Notes: generated by a model not told the origin, from the letters alone. Counted from the stretch's first letter, positions 12,968-24,513 are shown. The stretch is 64,000 nucleotides of DNA from Pogonophryne albipinna (GCA_028583405.1 CM053258.1:2939928-3003927), one strand, 5' to 3'. Program-made: numbers and translations.

Positions 12968-13990
12968 AAAAAGGACCAAGCAAACCTAGGAAGTGCTAAA
13001 ATGCTGACTCAGTCCATAACCCTTTATGACTATGTTAACTAGCTAATGCTAAGCGGGGGTAATCTTTGCCATGATCCCTATCTTAGATCAGCATCTCAAC
13101 ATGCTCACAATAGCTAACTACAGTAGCATTAACTGAACCAAAAGTCCGTACTGAACTGGGGAAGAGGGCGTTCAGTGACGCTGCTCCTGAAGCATGGAAC
13201 CAGCTTCAAACTGAGCTGAAACTCAGAGAGCTGGTCTCATTAAACAGACTACAGGCTACTCTAACTGACCTTGAAGCAGGCCGCTGTGTCTGTAGATGCT
13301 TTGGCTAAACTTGGTGTCTGACTGTGTTATGATTGTGTGTTTTAAAATGGTCTGTAACTGTGCTGTAACCATTCTTGGGCCAGGACTCTCTTGAACAATA
13401 GATTTTTAATCTCAATGAGACCTATCCTGGTTAAATAAAGGTACAATCAAATAAACACAAAGCACAGACTTGCTGATGGATATTGGCAGTATTGAAATCT
13501 ATATTTTGACCAGCAGATGGCTCTGGATTAAAAAAGCTAAAGGGCCCATTTCATCCTGAGAGCCGCATGTCATGGATTTCGGAAATAAATGTAATAACTG
13601 TTCTGAAAAAACACAAATGGCAACCTCCTGAAGGCGCTACTGGGAAAATCAGGGGATCACCCTTTTTCATTATGTTGTGTTTTTGTAGGTTTTGTTGTAT
13701 TGTGATTTATCTTGTTTTGTCAGTACCACTGTCTTCTTTCACCTTGAATTATGCCGTGTCGCATCATGTTGTGCCATTGATGAGTGTTGCTGTTCCCTTT
13801 TGTTTCCCAGGGTCAGAGTAAGGAAGATGATGAAGAAGATGATTTAGTAACCTACAGCACGGTGAAAGCCCCTTCTTCTTCTTCTGCTGGAGTCTCCGCT
13901 GATCCCAGTAGCCTCTATGCTACCGTCAACAAACCAAAAAAAGAAGCGGCGACAGTTACAGCTCATGTCGAAACATTGATTTCACATTGA
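10215..13990 (+). CDS. Two-Ig-domain ITIM receptor (teleost inhibitory type), gene 1
   Basis: Nine exons: 10215-10275, 10503-10844, 10965-11219, 11326-11370, 11807-11896, 11992-12020, 12253-12300, 12508-12591, 13811-13990. They join in phase to 1134 nt (377 residues) with no internal stop. The ATG at 10215 opens a signal peptide (about 1-21). Residues 25-134 form a V-type Ig domain with C42, W57 and C111 ('EDAGLYSC'), an extra C52/C94 pair and N-glycosylation sites at N53 and N100. Residues 136-219 form a second Ig domain (C148, W162, C195; extra C156/C178). A short hinge exon follows, then a membrane helix at about 238-258. The tail has three ITIM-type motifs: VSYASV (Y299), VTYSTV (Y333) and SLYATV (Y354). 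In known ITIM receptors these recruit SH2-domain phosphatases such as SHP-1. The ligand and exact family (CD300-like, DICP, NITR-like) cannot be fixed from sequence. The ATTAAA at about 14155 may be the polyadenylation signal. Confidence 0.85.
11407..11460. repeat. (CA)n microsatellite
   Basis: Uninterrupted CA dinucleotides in the intron between the hinge and membrane exons of the first Ig receptor gene. Confidence 0.97.
11505..11700 (+). repeat. MITE fragment related to the 20-kb element
   Basis: 'agactgggctctggtttcagacagagggtgaaaagagg' through 'ttgaacattaaagcatggagacat' and 'gtcctcttt' matches the element at 19980-21395 in the paralogous gene. This copy lacks the expanded 57-bp tandem array. 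It lies in an intron. Confidence 0.7.
12870..12965. repeat. (CA)n/(CATA)n microsatellite
   Basis: Mixed CA and CATA repeats in the last intron of the first Ig receptor gene. Confidence 0.95.
13136..13460 (+). mobile_element. LINE 3' end in intron
   Basis: The left part can be read as a LINE ORF2 C-terminus ('FSDAAPEAWNQLQTEL'), a motif close to 'LWNQLP' in the 6.2-kb LINE. It is followed by the untranslated end 'gccaggactctcttgaac...atctcaatgagacctatcctggttaaataaagg', typical of fish L2-like LINEs. It lies in the last intron of the first Ig receptor gene. Confidence 0.75.
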
Positions 13991-14386
13991 AAACCAAGTA
14001 TTTTTTATTCTGTGAGGCCCTTTAACTAGAAATCCACTCACTGTGTTACCGATATTCATTGATTCCTTTGTGCAAAATGTTCTCCGCAGTCAAAATCCTG
14101 CAGAATATTGAATATCTATTTGTATAAATGTACATAATCCCAATGCTCTTGCCAGATTAAATACAATGTTATTGATATATGAAGGAAGCTCATCTGCATA
14201 CTGTATGGTTGTTATTGTTGGTGTGTAAATATGAAAGTAGCTTTTTTGGGTTATTACATTAACATATAATCACTTGTGTTACATCTATTTTTATGAACAT
14301 TTTCAGGATGTATTGCTGTAAGAAGCCTTTCTGCCCAGGAGGGGGTGCTGTTTCAGAATGTAGAAAGTAGATGTGGAGTCAGATAT

Positions 14387-14721
14387 TAGAGATGGCAAAT
14401 CCGGATCATTTTATGGACTCGGAGTCTTCTGAGTCAATCATTGAAGAGATCCGGATCATACGAGTCATTTGAGTCATTTGAGTCATATGAGTCAGCATGA
14501 CCAAGACCGTAGAAATCCTACCGGTGAAACCGAAAAGTTGTTGCATTTAACCAGCATATTAAACTAACGTTACATTAACCTCCGCTACACAGTGTCTTTT
14601 GCTTTAATAAAACATGTGTGTGTGTGTGCATTTTAAAAAAATAAGTGTTTTGCATTATATGTATATAGTTATTTTAATATGTTCCTGTACTTAAGCTAAT
14701 TTTGCACAATTGTGTTTTCAT

Positions 14722-14753
<32 letters not shown>

Positions 14754-15482
14754 TGTATAATTATATTTTATATATTCTAACTGTTTTGCAATTTTCTATC
14801 ATTTGTTTCTTTTTGTGTGCCATGTTCAAAATAAACGAGTTTCCAAGTAAGATCCTTATTGGAAATGCAGATATTATTACAGGAGACTGTTGCACAACAT
14901 GAACATTGTGTTAGAAGTCTACACTGAAACTTAATTTAGAGCCGGAAAAATCGCGGGATCCGTGAATCCAGGTCAATGATCGAGAGAGACCAGTAGCCTA
15001 CGAGGACTCAGAGCCGTAACATATAGCAGGCAGCAGATCCAGAGATCCAGCAGACTCGTCCCTATGCACGAATCTACAGCAGACTCAGCCCCTCCTCCGG
15101 CTCGCACGGCTCCCGCGAGTCCCACGGCTCCCGCGAGTCCCACGGCTCCCTCGACGAGTCGCAGCAGACTCAGAGATTTGCGGACTCACGGCTCACTCAC
15201 GGCTCACGGGACTCTCGCGGGAGCCGGAGGAGGGGCTGAATCTGCTGTTGATTCGTGCATGGCGACGAGTCTGCTGGATCTCTGGATACAACAACGTTGT
15301 AATGTGATTTTACACGTTATAAAGAGAGTAAAGAGTGACGCAATTTATAGTTTTAATTTTTACGTCACATCAGGTGTAGGACTCAAAGGACTCGGGTTAA
15401 TCGAGAGGGAGACTCGTCACGACCGGCTCATTACTAGGATCCGGGTTAATGATCCGGATGAATCATGACTCGCCCATCTCTA
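14387..15482. mobile_element. Non-autonomous hAT element, 8-bp TSD
   Basis: The ends are tagagatgg and ccatctcta, followed inward by related 'atccggat' blocks. An exact 8-bp duplication TCAGATAT flanks it (14379-14386 and 15483-15490). The interior holds a second inverted repeat: 'acgaatctacagcagactcagcccctcctccgg' (about 15068-15100) is complementary to 'ccggaggaggggctgaatctgctgttgattcgt' (about 15222-15256), so much of the right half could fold as a hairpin. No transposase is present. The open frame at 15064-15468 is a consequence of this GC-rich repeat. Confidence 0.9.
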
Positions 15483-15504
15483 TCAGATATGTGTTGTTTT
15501 CTTA

Positions 15505-16262
15505 TGGCGCGTTTTCACTGCAGCGGGTAGCTCGCTTTAAGCGTGCCGAGCCGTGCGGGGCCCGTTTTTTGTTGCGCTTCCACTTGGCCTAGTTTTGGCC
15601 CGGGGCTACTTTTTCACCTTTTTTCTGGCCCGACTAAATCGTGGTTCTAGGGCCAGGAACAACCAGGCTGAGTCGGGCTGAGTATGCTAAACTAGAGAGA
15701 GAATCGCTGGCAAGGCAACTACAACAAGATGAACATATTTGACAGTGATTTAATTGTAATACACGTTTCAAAATGATGCCGAAGTAACAACATACTGATA
15801 CCGGTTAGTAAGAACCATGAATTAATGCTTTGACAAGTCTGCAGACAGACGGCAGGCGAAAAACCCTTTAAAATGCGTGCTTTCTAAATGGAGCTTGGCT
15901 AAGCTAACGTTGTATATGCTCCGACCGTCCACACTCACAACAACGGCCTATACAGACATAAATAAACCAGCGACTGTATTCTCCATGACACAGACAGTCT
16001 GTGGTTTGTACTTGTTTAACTTGTGTCTAGTTTCTGAACAGATATGAGGAGCTGTGAGCTCTGAGTGCTAACAGCTAACGGCTGTGTTGTTTTTTGGGGC
16101 GCTCATTGAAGATGACGTCACGGCTCCGCCTACACTGCGTTACTATAGTAACTACCCCAGTTCCTAAACTGTAATGGAAGCGCAGCATTAAAGTGAGCCG
16201 GGCCTAATAAGGCCTAACCAAACCGAGCGAGGCCGAGCGAGGCCTGCAGTGGAAACGCGCCA
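15505..16262. mobile_element. PIF/Harbinger-like MITE with TTA duplication
   Basis: The termini TGGCGCGTTTTCACTGCAG and CTGCAGTGGAAACGCGCCA are inverted repeats of about 19 bp. The flanking trinucleotide TTA (15502-15504 and 16263-16265) fits the 3-bp target of PIF/Harbinger elements. A fragment of the same family ('atggcgcatttccactgcaggg') occurs near 61.29 kb. No coding capacity was seen. Confidence 0.75.
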
Positions 16263-16265
16263 TTA

Positions 16266-16893
16266 TAGAGAGGCGAAGTCCCTCCCTTTCCTCCATGGGA
16301 CCTTATTTCGGAAAAATTATGTATTGAAGTCAATTTGGAGAGAAAGATTATCTTTTGATCCCGTTGGAATTGTGCCACGAATTACACATATGATGTTTGT
16401 CAATTTAAAAGATAAGTAAAAAAAATTCAAATGTGTCGTAAAACTGTGAAGTAACACTTTGTTTGTGTGAAACCGCTCAATGAACTACATCTCCCATCTC
16501 GCACCACACACCAAGACGGCCGTCACGTTGGAACATTTCACTCCTTTCTTTCAGAATGAGGCGGAAAGTATTAAACGAGGTGAAAATCACTCCAAGTCTG
16601 GGCAAGTTGAGAGCTGTACATGCACACAAGGGGAGTTAGTCGGTTCCGTGAGAGCCAGCATGCGGGACCGGGACTCTGGGATTTGTAGTCTTTCTAGTTG
16701 CGTATTTTTTACGACAAACTGACTTTTTTGACATGGAAATGATTTTTAAATTGACAAACATCAGATGTGTAATTCGTGGCACAATTCAAACGGGATCGAA
16801 AGATACGTTTTCTCTCCATTGACTTCAATACATAATTTTTCCGAAATAAGGTCCCATGGGTCGGAAGTAGATGGGCGGGACTTCGCCTCTCTA
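16266..16893. mobile_element. Long inverted-repeat element with TA duplication
   Basis: The outer arms of about 175-180 bp (16266-16443 and 16712-16893) are near reverse complements. Shared blocks include 'gaccttatttcggaaaaatt', 'gtgccacgaattacaca' and 'gatgtttgtcaatttaaa'. A loop of about 270 bp separates them. TA flanks each end, as for Tc1/mariner-type insertions, and the element sits in the right-hand TTA of the neighbouring Harbinger-like MITE. A transcript would form a long hairpin. Confidence 0.78.
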
Positions 16894-17327
16894 TAAGAAA
16901 ATGTGTATAATATATGATATGTTCCTTTGTTGACTTGATGTCAGGCAATTTACTGAACTCAGTGACCTATTTTTTGTTTGTATTCTTGTCAAGTTTCTTT
17001 CTGAATAAAATAAAAATGACTTGAATTATAAAGTTTTGTAATACTCATTGCTATTAACAATACCATACTAATATTTATAATTATTATTACTATCAGAAAT
17101 ATAACATACTGTAACAATAAATATAACATTTAAAAATGAAATCAATGAAAATAACTTATACAGAAAATATCCAGTACTCATAGCTATTAACAATAATAAT
17201 AATTATGTATTATTTACAGAAATGTAGTTGTATTACACTTTTTAAGCTCGGAGCACAAATTGCTTTAGTTATACGCCATCAGAAATATGAAATACCTCCT
17301 CATATGGAGAGAAGAGTGTCCTCATGA

Positions 17328-17351
17328 GGAAGTTCACACCTAATAGGAAGT
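17328..17351 (+). promoter_or_regulatory. Paired GGAAGT (ETS/PU.1-like) sites
   Basis: GGAAGT at 17328-17333 and 17346-17351, 60-90 bp upstream of the ATG of the second Ig receptor gene, mirrors the pair before the first gene. The matching layout suggests a shared leukocyte-type promoter, though the motif is short. Confidence 0.4.
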
Positions 17352-17413
17352 AGATGTATTTCTCAAGCCGGCGTTCACAGTTGAGAAAGTGCGAGCAAGA
17401 GAGACCGAGAATC

Positions 17414-20400
17414 ATGATGGCTAAAATCAGATGGATTCAAATGATGTTTTTACTGCATCAGATTACAGGTAAGGATGTTTATAATATGTATAGATAGGTG
17501 ACATCACACACTTTATTTTACAATGCTACTTATGTCATTCATTATCTAACCTCCATTTAACGGACCATAGTGTTTTTATTGGACTCTTGTAAGCACAATC
17601 ATCTATTTTATTTGCTCAAATTGCACTGTTATTGGGAAAATTGTCTCAGGAGCTATTGTCCATCTATCGGAGAATCAAGGGAAAGATATCGGACCTCCTT
17701 GTATACTTGTCTCGTGTGAATGTGTTGTAAAATACTTTAAGTGCTCGCTACAGAAAAGCCCTTTTTAACTGCAGTCCACTTTCCATATTTATTTAAAGTT
17801 ATTTCTCTGTCTTTGTCTTCTCAGGGGTAACAACCCATCAGCGTTCCATCTCCTTCATTGTCAAAGAAGGAGTTGAAGTCACTTTGCCTTGTAACAATGC
17901 AATGGGGAACTTTGAGAATACTACCTGGCTCTTCAGTCATTCAAATAGCACAGTGACGCTGTTTGATTGCAGGGTGATTCACAAAGAAGCCAAAGCTAAA
18001 TCAGACAGACTGAGAGTTACGGATACATGTTCTCTGGTTATAAAAAAGATCACAGAGGAGGATGCTGGTCAATACAGCTGCAGACAGTTCAGATCAGGAG
18101 AACAACCACAATATCAAGACTCTCTTGTTTATCTGTCTGTTGTTAACAGTGAGTATTTACATCATAGTGTTTTCAAACTGTCTCTATTGAACAATACTCT
18201 AAAACATTACAATAATTATTATTACAGTGATGAAGTTAATTTGACTCTTGTTGTTTATCTCCATCTTCAGTGACTCAACATCAGGTCAATGATGAGGTAA
18301 CGTTAAACTGCTCTGTGACGACATTCAGACGGTGTAGACTCAAAGTGAAGTGGCTGCTTCAGGGTCGAGATGTGGATAAAGAAAACAGAGATATGAAGAC
18401 ATCACAGTCTCCCTGCTCTGCCTCTGTGACATTTCAGACTTCTCCTTTTAGTTACAAACCAAGGTCTAAGTTGTTTACTTGTGAAGTAACAGATGAGAAC
18501 ACAGAAATAGTACAGGTGTTTCTCTTCAGCCCTCAGTCTTCAGGTGAGAACATGTTGAGATGTTTAAGTTACTTCCTGCTCTTCCAGCACAACCTTTAAG
18601 ACTTCAAATTTTATTTACACATCGAAAAAATATGATTTGTTGAAGTGTAACGTGACTGACGGCTACACAGGAAAAGTGTTTCTAAGTGTTTTTACCTTAA
18701 AGAGTGAGAAAACGTGCTATAATATGTTTAAAATCACATAGTACTGATGAAAAAAGCAAATACAATTGTTTATTTAATTGATTTGTAGTTTTTAGAATAC
18801 AATTATTTGCATTTATTTACTGCTGATGGAAGAAATATCACCTGAAAGTGTGTGTTGGGTTATGTCTGTTTTTCTAAATAGCAACAACTGAGACTAATAA
18901 CCTTTGTGTAAAATGTTAAAAGAAGGAAAATCACTTATTATGTGATATATTACTCTTGTACGAATATACAGTTGATTTAATAGGAAAAAAACGTTTTGTT
19001 TATATTTCAGGTGTATGGTTGTACATCGTTGTTGCAGTGGGTTTGGCAGCACTTTTGATAATAGTTGTTGCAGTTGTGGGATGGAGGAAATCGAAAGGTG
19101 ATTACATTCACAGATTATTTTATCCACAAAAAGTTCTGATAACCCAAAATGCTCACTAAGGAAACTAACATCTTCTCTGTCTTTTCAGCTAACGAAACAC
19201 AAATGGATGACCACATCGTGAGTTCAAAAACTGATTTCGTGCAACATTTAAACTATATTTAAAAAAAGTGATAAACTACTGAATGTTTTGGGTCTGTACA
19301 ATTGTTAAAAGAGAACAATGGGTCATGCAATGGATTGACTAAAAGTGGTTACAGCAACAAAAAGTCAATTGATTCATCAAACAGAATAATTGATGTGTGA
19401 GTAAAACCATACAATGAATTGCAGTCAAATCCACCAACGATGCATTTTAAGCATTCAAGCATCAGTATTTATTGTTTCATTTGATTACCTTCTGTCATGA
19501 AAAGACGGATTGGATTAGAGTTGAACTTGTTTTTTCACCCCAACAAGCGACCTGGGGTGATGTACAAGCAACTTACAAAGTGTTATGCATGCATTAAATT
19601 ACATTGTACAGGTGTTGATAGGTTTGTGTCCTTTAATGTAACCGTAACATGCTTTTTGACTAAATGTAACTGGACTGTGTGTTCGTGCAGAGGCTGACCT
19701 CAAACCCTGCAGTGACTCAGTCTGCTCCGGAAAGCTGTCAGGACACGGTGAGATCACACTCAACAGGAGTTTGTTCTGCAAATTATTAATAGATAACAGT
19801 CTTGAGAGTGTGATAATTTGCTATAAAATGTAAAAGGGAAGTTAGTTGATGGACCTTGACTTAACAAGAGAACATGAGTGTCATAGGGCTGTCAGAGGTC
19901 GAGACACCGTGAAAAAACTCAACATTTTCTGACATCATTTGAAAATAACTTGAAATACTTGCCAGAATTTATTTAATTTTAAAGAGGCCCTTTTATGCTT
20001 TTGGGGTTTTTCCTTTCCTGTACTGTGTTACATTGGTTTTTGTCCCATTACATGTTCTGCAAAGGCTACAATCCCAAAGTAGGACTGATTTGTTAACTTC
20101 CGGAACATCGTGACATCACTATGTAACACTAGCGCTTTTATTAGCCAGTGTATTCAAAACATTATACGTGATATGCTGAAGGGCGGGACAACCTCTAAAC
20201 TGTTGACCAATCACAAAGGAGCCAGACTGGGCTCTGGTTTCAGACAGAGGGTGAAAAGAGGTGCTGCAGCACAGGCAGTATGAGGACAATAAAGAGCTTT
20301 TTGAACATTAAAGCATGGAGACATGTAGAGACACTACATACATCAGCAGGAGAGGACTCTTTAAAGTAGAGACACTACATACTGATATACACCTGAACAT

Positions 20401-21899
20401 CAGCAGGAGAGGACTCTTTAAAGTAGAGACACTGCATACTGATATACACCTGAACATCAGCAGGAGAGGACTCTTTAAAGTAGAGACACTACATACTGAT
20501 ATACACCTGAACATCAGCAGGAGAGGACTCTTTAAAGTAGAGACACTACATACTGATATACACCTGAACATCAGCAGGAGAGGACTCTTTAAAGTAGAGA
20601 CACTACATACTGATATACACCTGAACATCAGCAGGAGAGGACTCTTTAAAGTAGAGACACTACATACTGATATACACCTGAACATCAGCAGGAGAGGACT
20701 CTTTAAAGTAGAGACACTACATACTGATATACACCTGAACATCAGCAGGAGAGGACTCTTTAAAGTAGAGACACTACATACTGATATACACCTGAACATC
20801 AGCAGGAGAGGACTCTTTAAAGTAGAGACACTACATACTGATATACACCTGAACATCAGCAGGAGAGGACTCTTTAAAGTAGAGACACTACATACTGATA
20901 TACACCTGAACATCAGCAGGAGAGGACTCTTTAAAGTAGAGACACTACATACTGATATACACCTGAACATCAGCAGGAGAGGACTCTTTAAAGTAGAGAC
21001 ACTACATACTGATATACACCTGAACATCAGCAGGAGAGGACTCTTTAAAGTAGAGACACTACATACTGATATACACCTGAAAATCAGCAGGAGAGGACTC
21101 TTTAAAGTAGAGACACTACATACTGATATACACCTGAACATCAGCAGGAGAGGACTCTTTAAAGTAGAGACACTACATACTGATATACACCTGAACATCA
21201 GCAGGAGAGGACTCTTTAAAGTAGAGACACTACATACTGATATACACCTGAACATCAGCAGGAGAGGACTCTTTAAAGTAGAGACACTACATACTGATAT
21301 ACACCTGAACATCAAAGCATGGAGAGGACTCTTTAAAGTAGAGACACTACATACTGATATGAACCTAAAGATGGGTATTATATGTCCTCTTTAAATGGTG
21401 AGTGTGATAAAATAGACTGGAATATTGTTGTGAGTGTGAGTCCTTCAAATCCACCTGTAAATATCAATCATGATGTTGTCCTCTCTGCGTAGGCTGAACC
21501 TGAAGATGGTGTTTTCTACGCCTCCATCAGCCACACCAAGAATACCAACAGTCAAGATCAGGTAAGCTGACTGTAGTCGTGTTTGTAGTGAAAATAGAAA
21601 GAAATGTTTCCATGTTTAAAAAGTCTCTAATTTCCCCTAAAACCTACAGAATGATTAGAAATGTCTGATCTGGGAGTTGCCAGCTATTGCTTGTTGTTTT
21701 GGGTTTCTTTGTGACTGTATTTCATCATTAGACGTTGGTGTTTTCTTTCATCATGTTGTGTGTAATGTCCTGTTTTGTAATGTGTGTTCTCTTTTTCTTT
21801 TACATCCTCTAGCTTCCGGTTGGTGAAGATCAAGTGACCTACAGCACGGTGAAAGCTCCCCCCTCTGATGCTGATACAGTCAACAAACCCACAACATAA
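17414..21899 (+). CDS. Two-Ig-domain ITIM receptor (teleost inhibitory type), gene 2
   Basis: Eight exons: 17414-17468, 17825-18148, 18271-18543, 19011-19097, 19189-19217, 19691-19747, 21493-21561, 21813-21899. They join to 981 nt (326 residues) with no internal stop. The start is the first of two adjacent ATGs. A signal peptide (about 1-19) precedes a V-type Ig domain (C41, W53, C104; extra C67/C87) and a second Ig domain (C140, W154, C197; extra C148/C175). A membrane helix at about 221-241 follows. The tail carries ITIM-type VFYASI (Y284) and VTYSTV (Y308). Exon order and phases match the gene at 10.2 kb, so the two arose by tandem duplication. This copy lacks the hinge exon and the third, SLYATV-type motif. 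Intron 6 holds a MITE with a 57-bp minisatellite. An inhibitory signalling role is inferred from the ITIMs. Confidence 0.85.
18588..18709 (+). pseudogene. Vestigial second-Ig-domain half exon
   Basis: From 18589 a frame reads 'TTFKTSNFIYTSKKY', then 'LLKCNVTDGYTGKVFLSVF'. This aligns with the 3' half of the preceding exon ('VTFQTSPFSYKPRSK', 'LFTCEVTDE'). A donor-like AAAGA|GTGAGA follows. The only good acceptor (AG at 18586-18587) would enter in the wrong phase, and the domain's 5' half is missing. It is best read as the relic of a tandem duplication of the second Ig exon, not an active exon. Confidence 0.65.
19980..21395 (+). mobile_element. MITE carrying a 57-bp minisatellite, intronic
   Basis: The ends are related inverted repeats: 'tttaaagaggcccttttatgc' at the left and 'attatatgtcctctttaaa' at the right. 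The interior includes 'gggctctggtttcagacagagggtg', shared with 11505-11700. No transposase frame is present. The superfamily is uncertain. It lies between coding exons 6 and 7 of the second Ig receptor gene. Confidence 0.65.
20339..21330 (+). repeat. 57-bp minisatellite, about 17 units
   Basis: Tandem copies of a unit containing atcagcaggagaggactctt, then taaagtagagacactacata and ctgatatacacctgaac. Only one or two single-base differences were seen across about 1 kb (for example 'ctgaaaatc' at about 21078). Because 57 is divisible by three, both strands stay open as 19-residue peptide repeats, which is not evidence of coding. Confidence 0.97.
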
Positions 21900-22559
21900 T
21901 ACAACTAAAGATCATAACATTTATGAAAAGTCAGCTTTTATTCTTATTATATTTTGGGGAAATTGTCAATGCCTCCAAATCTTATTCAGTATTTTATATC
22001 CAATGCTTATACTCTAACTTAGTATGTGTCCTTTTTTCTGTGCTGTAAAAACAGTTTTGTCCAGAAGGGGGGGTTGTCCGCTAAGTTAACCATGGGATAT
22101 GTACCACAATGTGAGTCAAATGTTTAACCATTAATTGCAGTATTGAAATGATGTCCAATACTTGCTTTCCGCAACAGAATTGTCCTTCAAATTATACACC
22201 TGTTGCCTTTTAGTTCAAGAATCAAGAGATATTTTCATTTATTTGTGACTTTTAAAAGCATGTTTCACCTGTAATTGCTTGTATATGCAGATAAGTAAAC
22301 ATTTTCTCCCCATATACTCTCAAGTAGTTAATATTATTTATGAAATTACATTAAAACAAATGTTATGTCTTTATTTTGTGTGGTATGTGGGTTGACTTTT
22401 GCTTTAACAATGACTCTATGGTAATATATATAATGTTGATTATATATATATAATTTGTATTATATTTCTAAAAGTAACCTGTGAAATGTGAAAAATGTGA
22501 AAAAAATCAACAGATGCAACAAGGGGCAGAAAATCCCATTTGTTGCAGATAAATCACTT

Positions 22560-22735
22560 GTTGACGCCTTCGTCCATCAAAACGAACCAATCAGAGAGCG
22601 TCGTCGGTTCCAATTAGCGTCGAGTGTAACACAAAGCCCGCCCCTCTTTGTCAGCTCCACCAATGAGGAGCCGCCGAACGTTCCTGGTTTTGGGGATACG
22701 AGCAACAGAGAGAGATAGAGGAAGAACAGAAGGTA
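22560..22735 (+). promoter_or_regulatory. vash2: vash2 promoter-like CpG region and 5' leader
   Basis: The region is richer in GC and CpG than its surroundings. It has inverted or forward CCAAT boxes ('aaccaatcag' near 22585, 'caccaatgag' near 22659) and a GC box ('cccgcccctc' near 22638). A donor-like AGAAG|GTACCT lies near 22731. No TATA box is obvious. A non-coding first exon here, spliced to 24514, is inferred and not proven. Confidence 0.5.
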
Positions 22736-22739
22736 CCTA

Positions 22740-24513
22740 GTAGGTCCGTGTTATCCCCAATTATTTAATCATGTGAGGGATTGAAGAAGCTTTTGTTTAA
22801 TCAACAACATGCAACCTGATGTTCTTTGGAGGTAGATACCGAGGCTGTTAACGGGAGGAATGCAGAGAGGAGGTCATTTCCCCCGGAATGGGGAGGTGGG
22901 AGGCAACGGCCCCCGCAGTGTTGTTAGCTAGCTAGCGAAACAGAAGAACTACTGGATGGTATTTTCAAAATAAGACAAACTCTGACGAGAACAGGGTTTA
23001 CTTGGATGACATTCTGGGCTTGAAACATGTATTCATACATGTAAACCTCTTATAAACAAATACATGACATGTGTATGAGTATGCTGCAACGCGCCGTAGT
23101 ATTCTTTCTTGAAATAAGCGTGATCGGAAAACATACCGCTTTTATTTTGAAGTGGACTTTGCCGTATTCCTAGCCCAACGGTTGTTAGCTTCTGCTAGCT
23201 TGACACAAACAAGCAGGAGTGAAGTTACAAAGCCTTGGACCAAAACAAGACTTTACATCCTGTCGCTTTGGAATGAATGGGACATACTTTGCTTCACTGA
23301 TTGTTATTCGGATAAAATGCCTTTTAAACCGGAGGGACTGTGGATTATCTGAAATCGGAGCCCCAGGGGAAAATACGGTACGTTTGAATGAGTAATATTT
23401 CGGGGAATAACGGTAAAAGAAAATGTCTGTTTCTGTTACTCACATGTGCCTATGGTAACGCAACTCATTAGAAAACATGTTTCTCTCCTGTTGAAAGTTG
23501 TTCTTTCAATTTAATATAGATACATTAAAAAGCATGTGTTTGATACTCAATTTTCTTGTTGATTTTATAATAATATTCGTTGACTTATTCGTGTATTTAC
23601 ACCTTTGTTACTCTATGTAACTTGTGTGAACCACAGTGTTGCTTTATCATGTGTAGTAGGTTGTTTTCATCACAATGTGCAAAGTGTGTACATGGTATTC
23701 CTTGGGGTCATTTTGGACATATCTACACTATTTGTTAGATTTAGCTTTCATATTTATGCTTTAATAATAATGTTATATTCCTACGAACATGTTTGTTTTT
23801 GTTATTCACTTGTGGCTATGGTAACGTTACTCATTATTTAGTTTTGAAAACATTCTCCTTCTATTATAAGTTTTGTGTTTGCCTTTAGTTTAATGTAATT
23901 TAAACTAGCATAAGTATTTGATACTCCTGAATTGATTCCTTCATTCGTTCGCTTTTTATAAAGGTATGTAGTTCCTTTCTTTTACATCTGTAATACTCTC
24001 TTGGCAACTTGTGTGAATCACAGTGTTGCTTTATCAAAATGTCGGGTTTTTGTTCATCATAATGTGCTGAGTTGGTACATGGTGTTCCTAGGGGTCATTT
24101 TGGACATATGACTTCTCTACTCACTGTTTAGCTTTTGCTTTTAACATGTAGCGAAGGGTTTGGTTTATGATATAAATCCTTATTGGGTCAATGCTTCTAC
24201 ATCGGGGAGTATTTCTCATCTGTAACCGGATAAGAAATCATTTTGACAAGGCTTCATTCTCCACTGTCGCACCATCCATTCTCTTTTTCTAGATAGGAAA
24301 GACACATATCTTCTTGGTTGGTAACTACCATGTGTAAAGCACCTTATGAAAAACATCACCACACCTTTATGGACATATCTGGACTGATCTTTTGTGATAA
24401 GGTTCTAAAAATGCACCTGGAAAGGAGTATTGACATTTGAACTGCATTTAAATCTGGTTTAAAAATGCTAAATTAGTTACGGTACGGTTTGCATTTCTTT
24501 TTTACCCTGCTAG
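22740..24513 (+). other. Presumed first intron of vash2
   Basis: No coding sequence recognised. Two stretches (about 23430-23830 and 23800-24120) repeat similar phrases such as 'cttgtgtgaa(c/t)cacagtgttgctttatca' and 'tccttggggtcattttggacatat'. This points to an old internal duplication of about 400 bp. The intron would end at TAG 24511-24513. Confidence 0.45.

Noticed and set aside
15064..15468. 134-codon GC-rich frame
   Set aside because: It lies inside a hAT element across an inverted repeat; low-complexity Ser/Pro/Ala content and no splice context.
20308..21394. Long open frames on both strands (335 and 359 codons) made of 19-residue repeats
   Set aside because: They are a consequence of the 57-bp tandem unit, which is divisible by three; the sequence lies in an intron and the frames have no domain.
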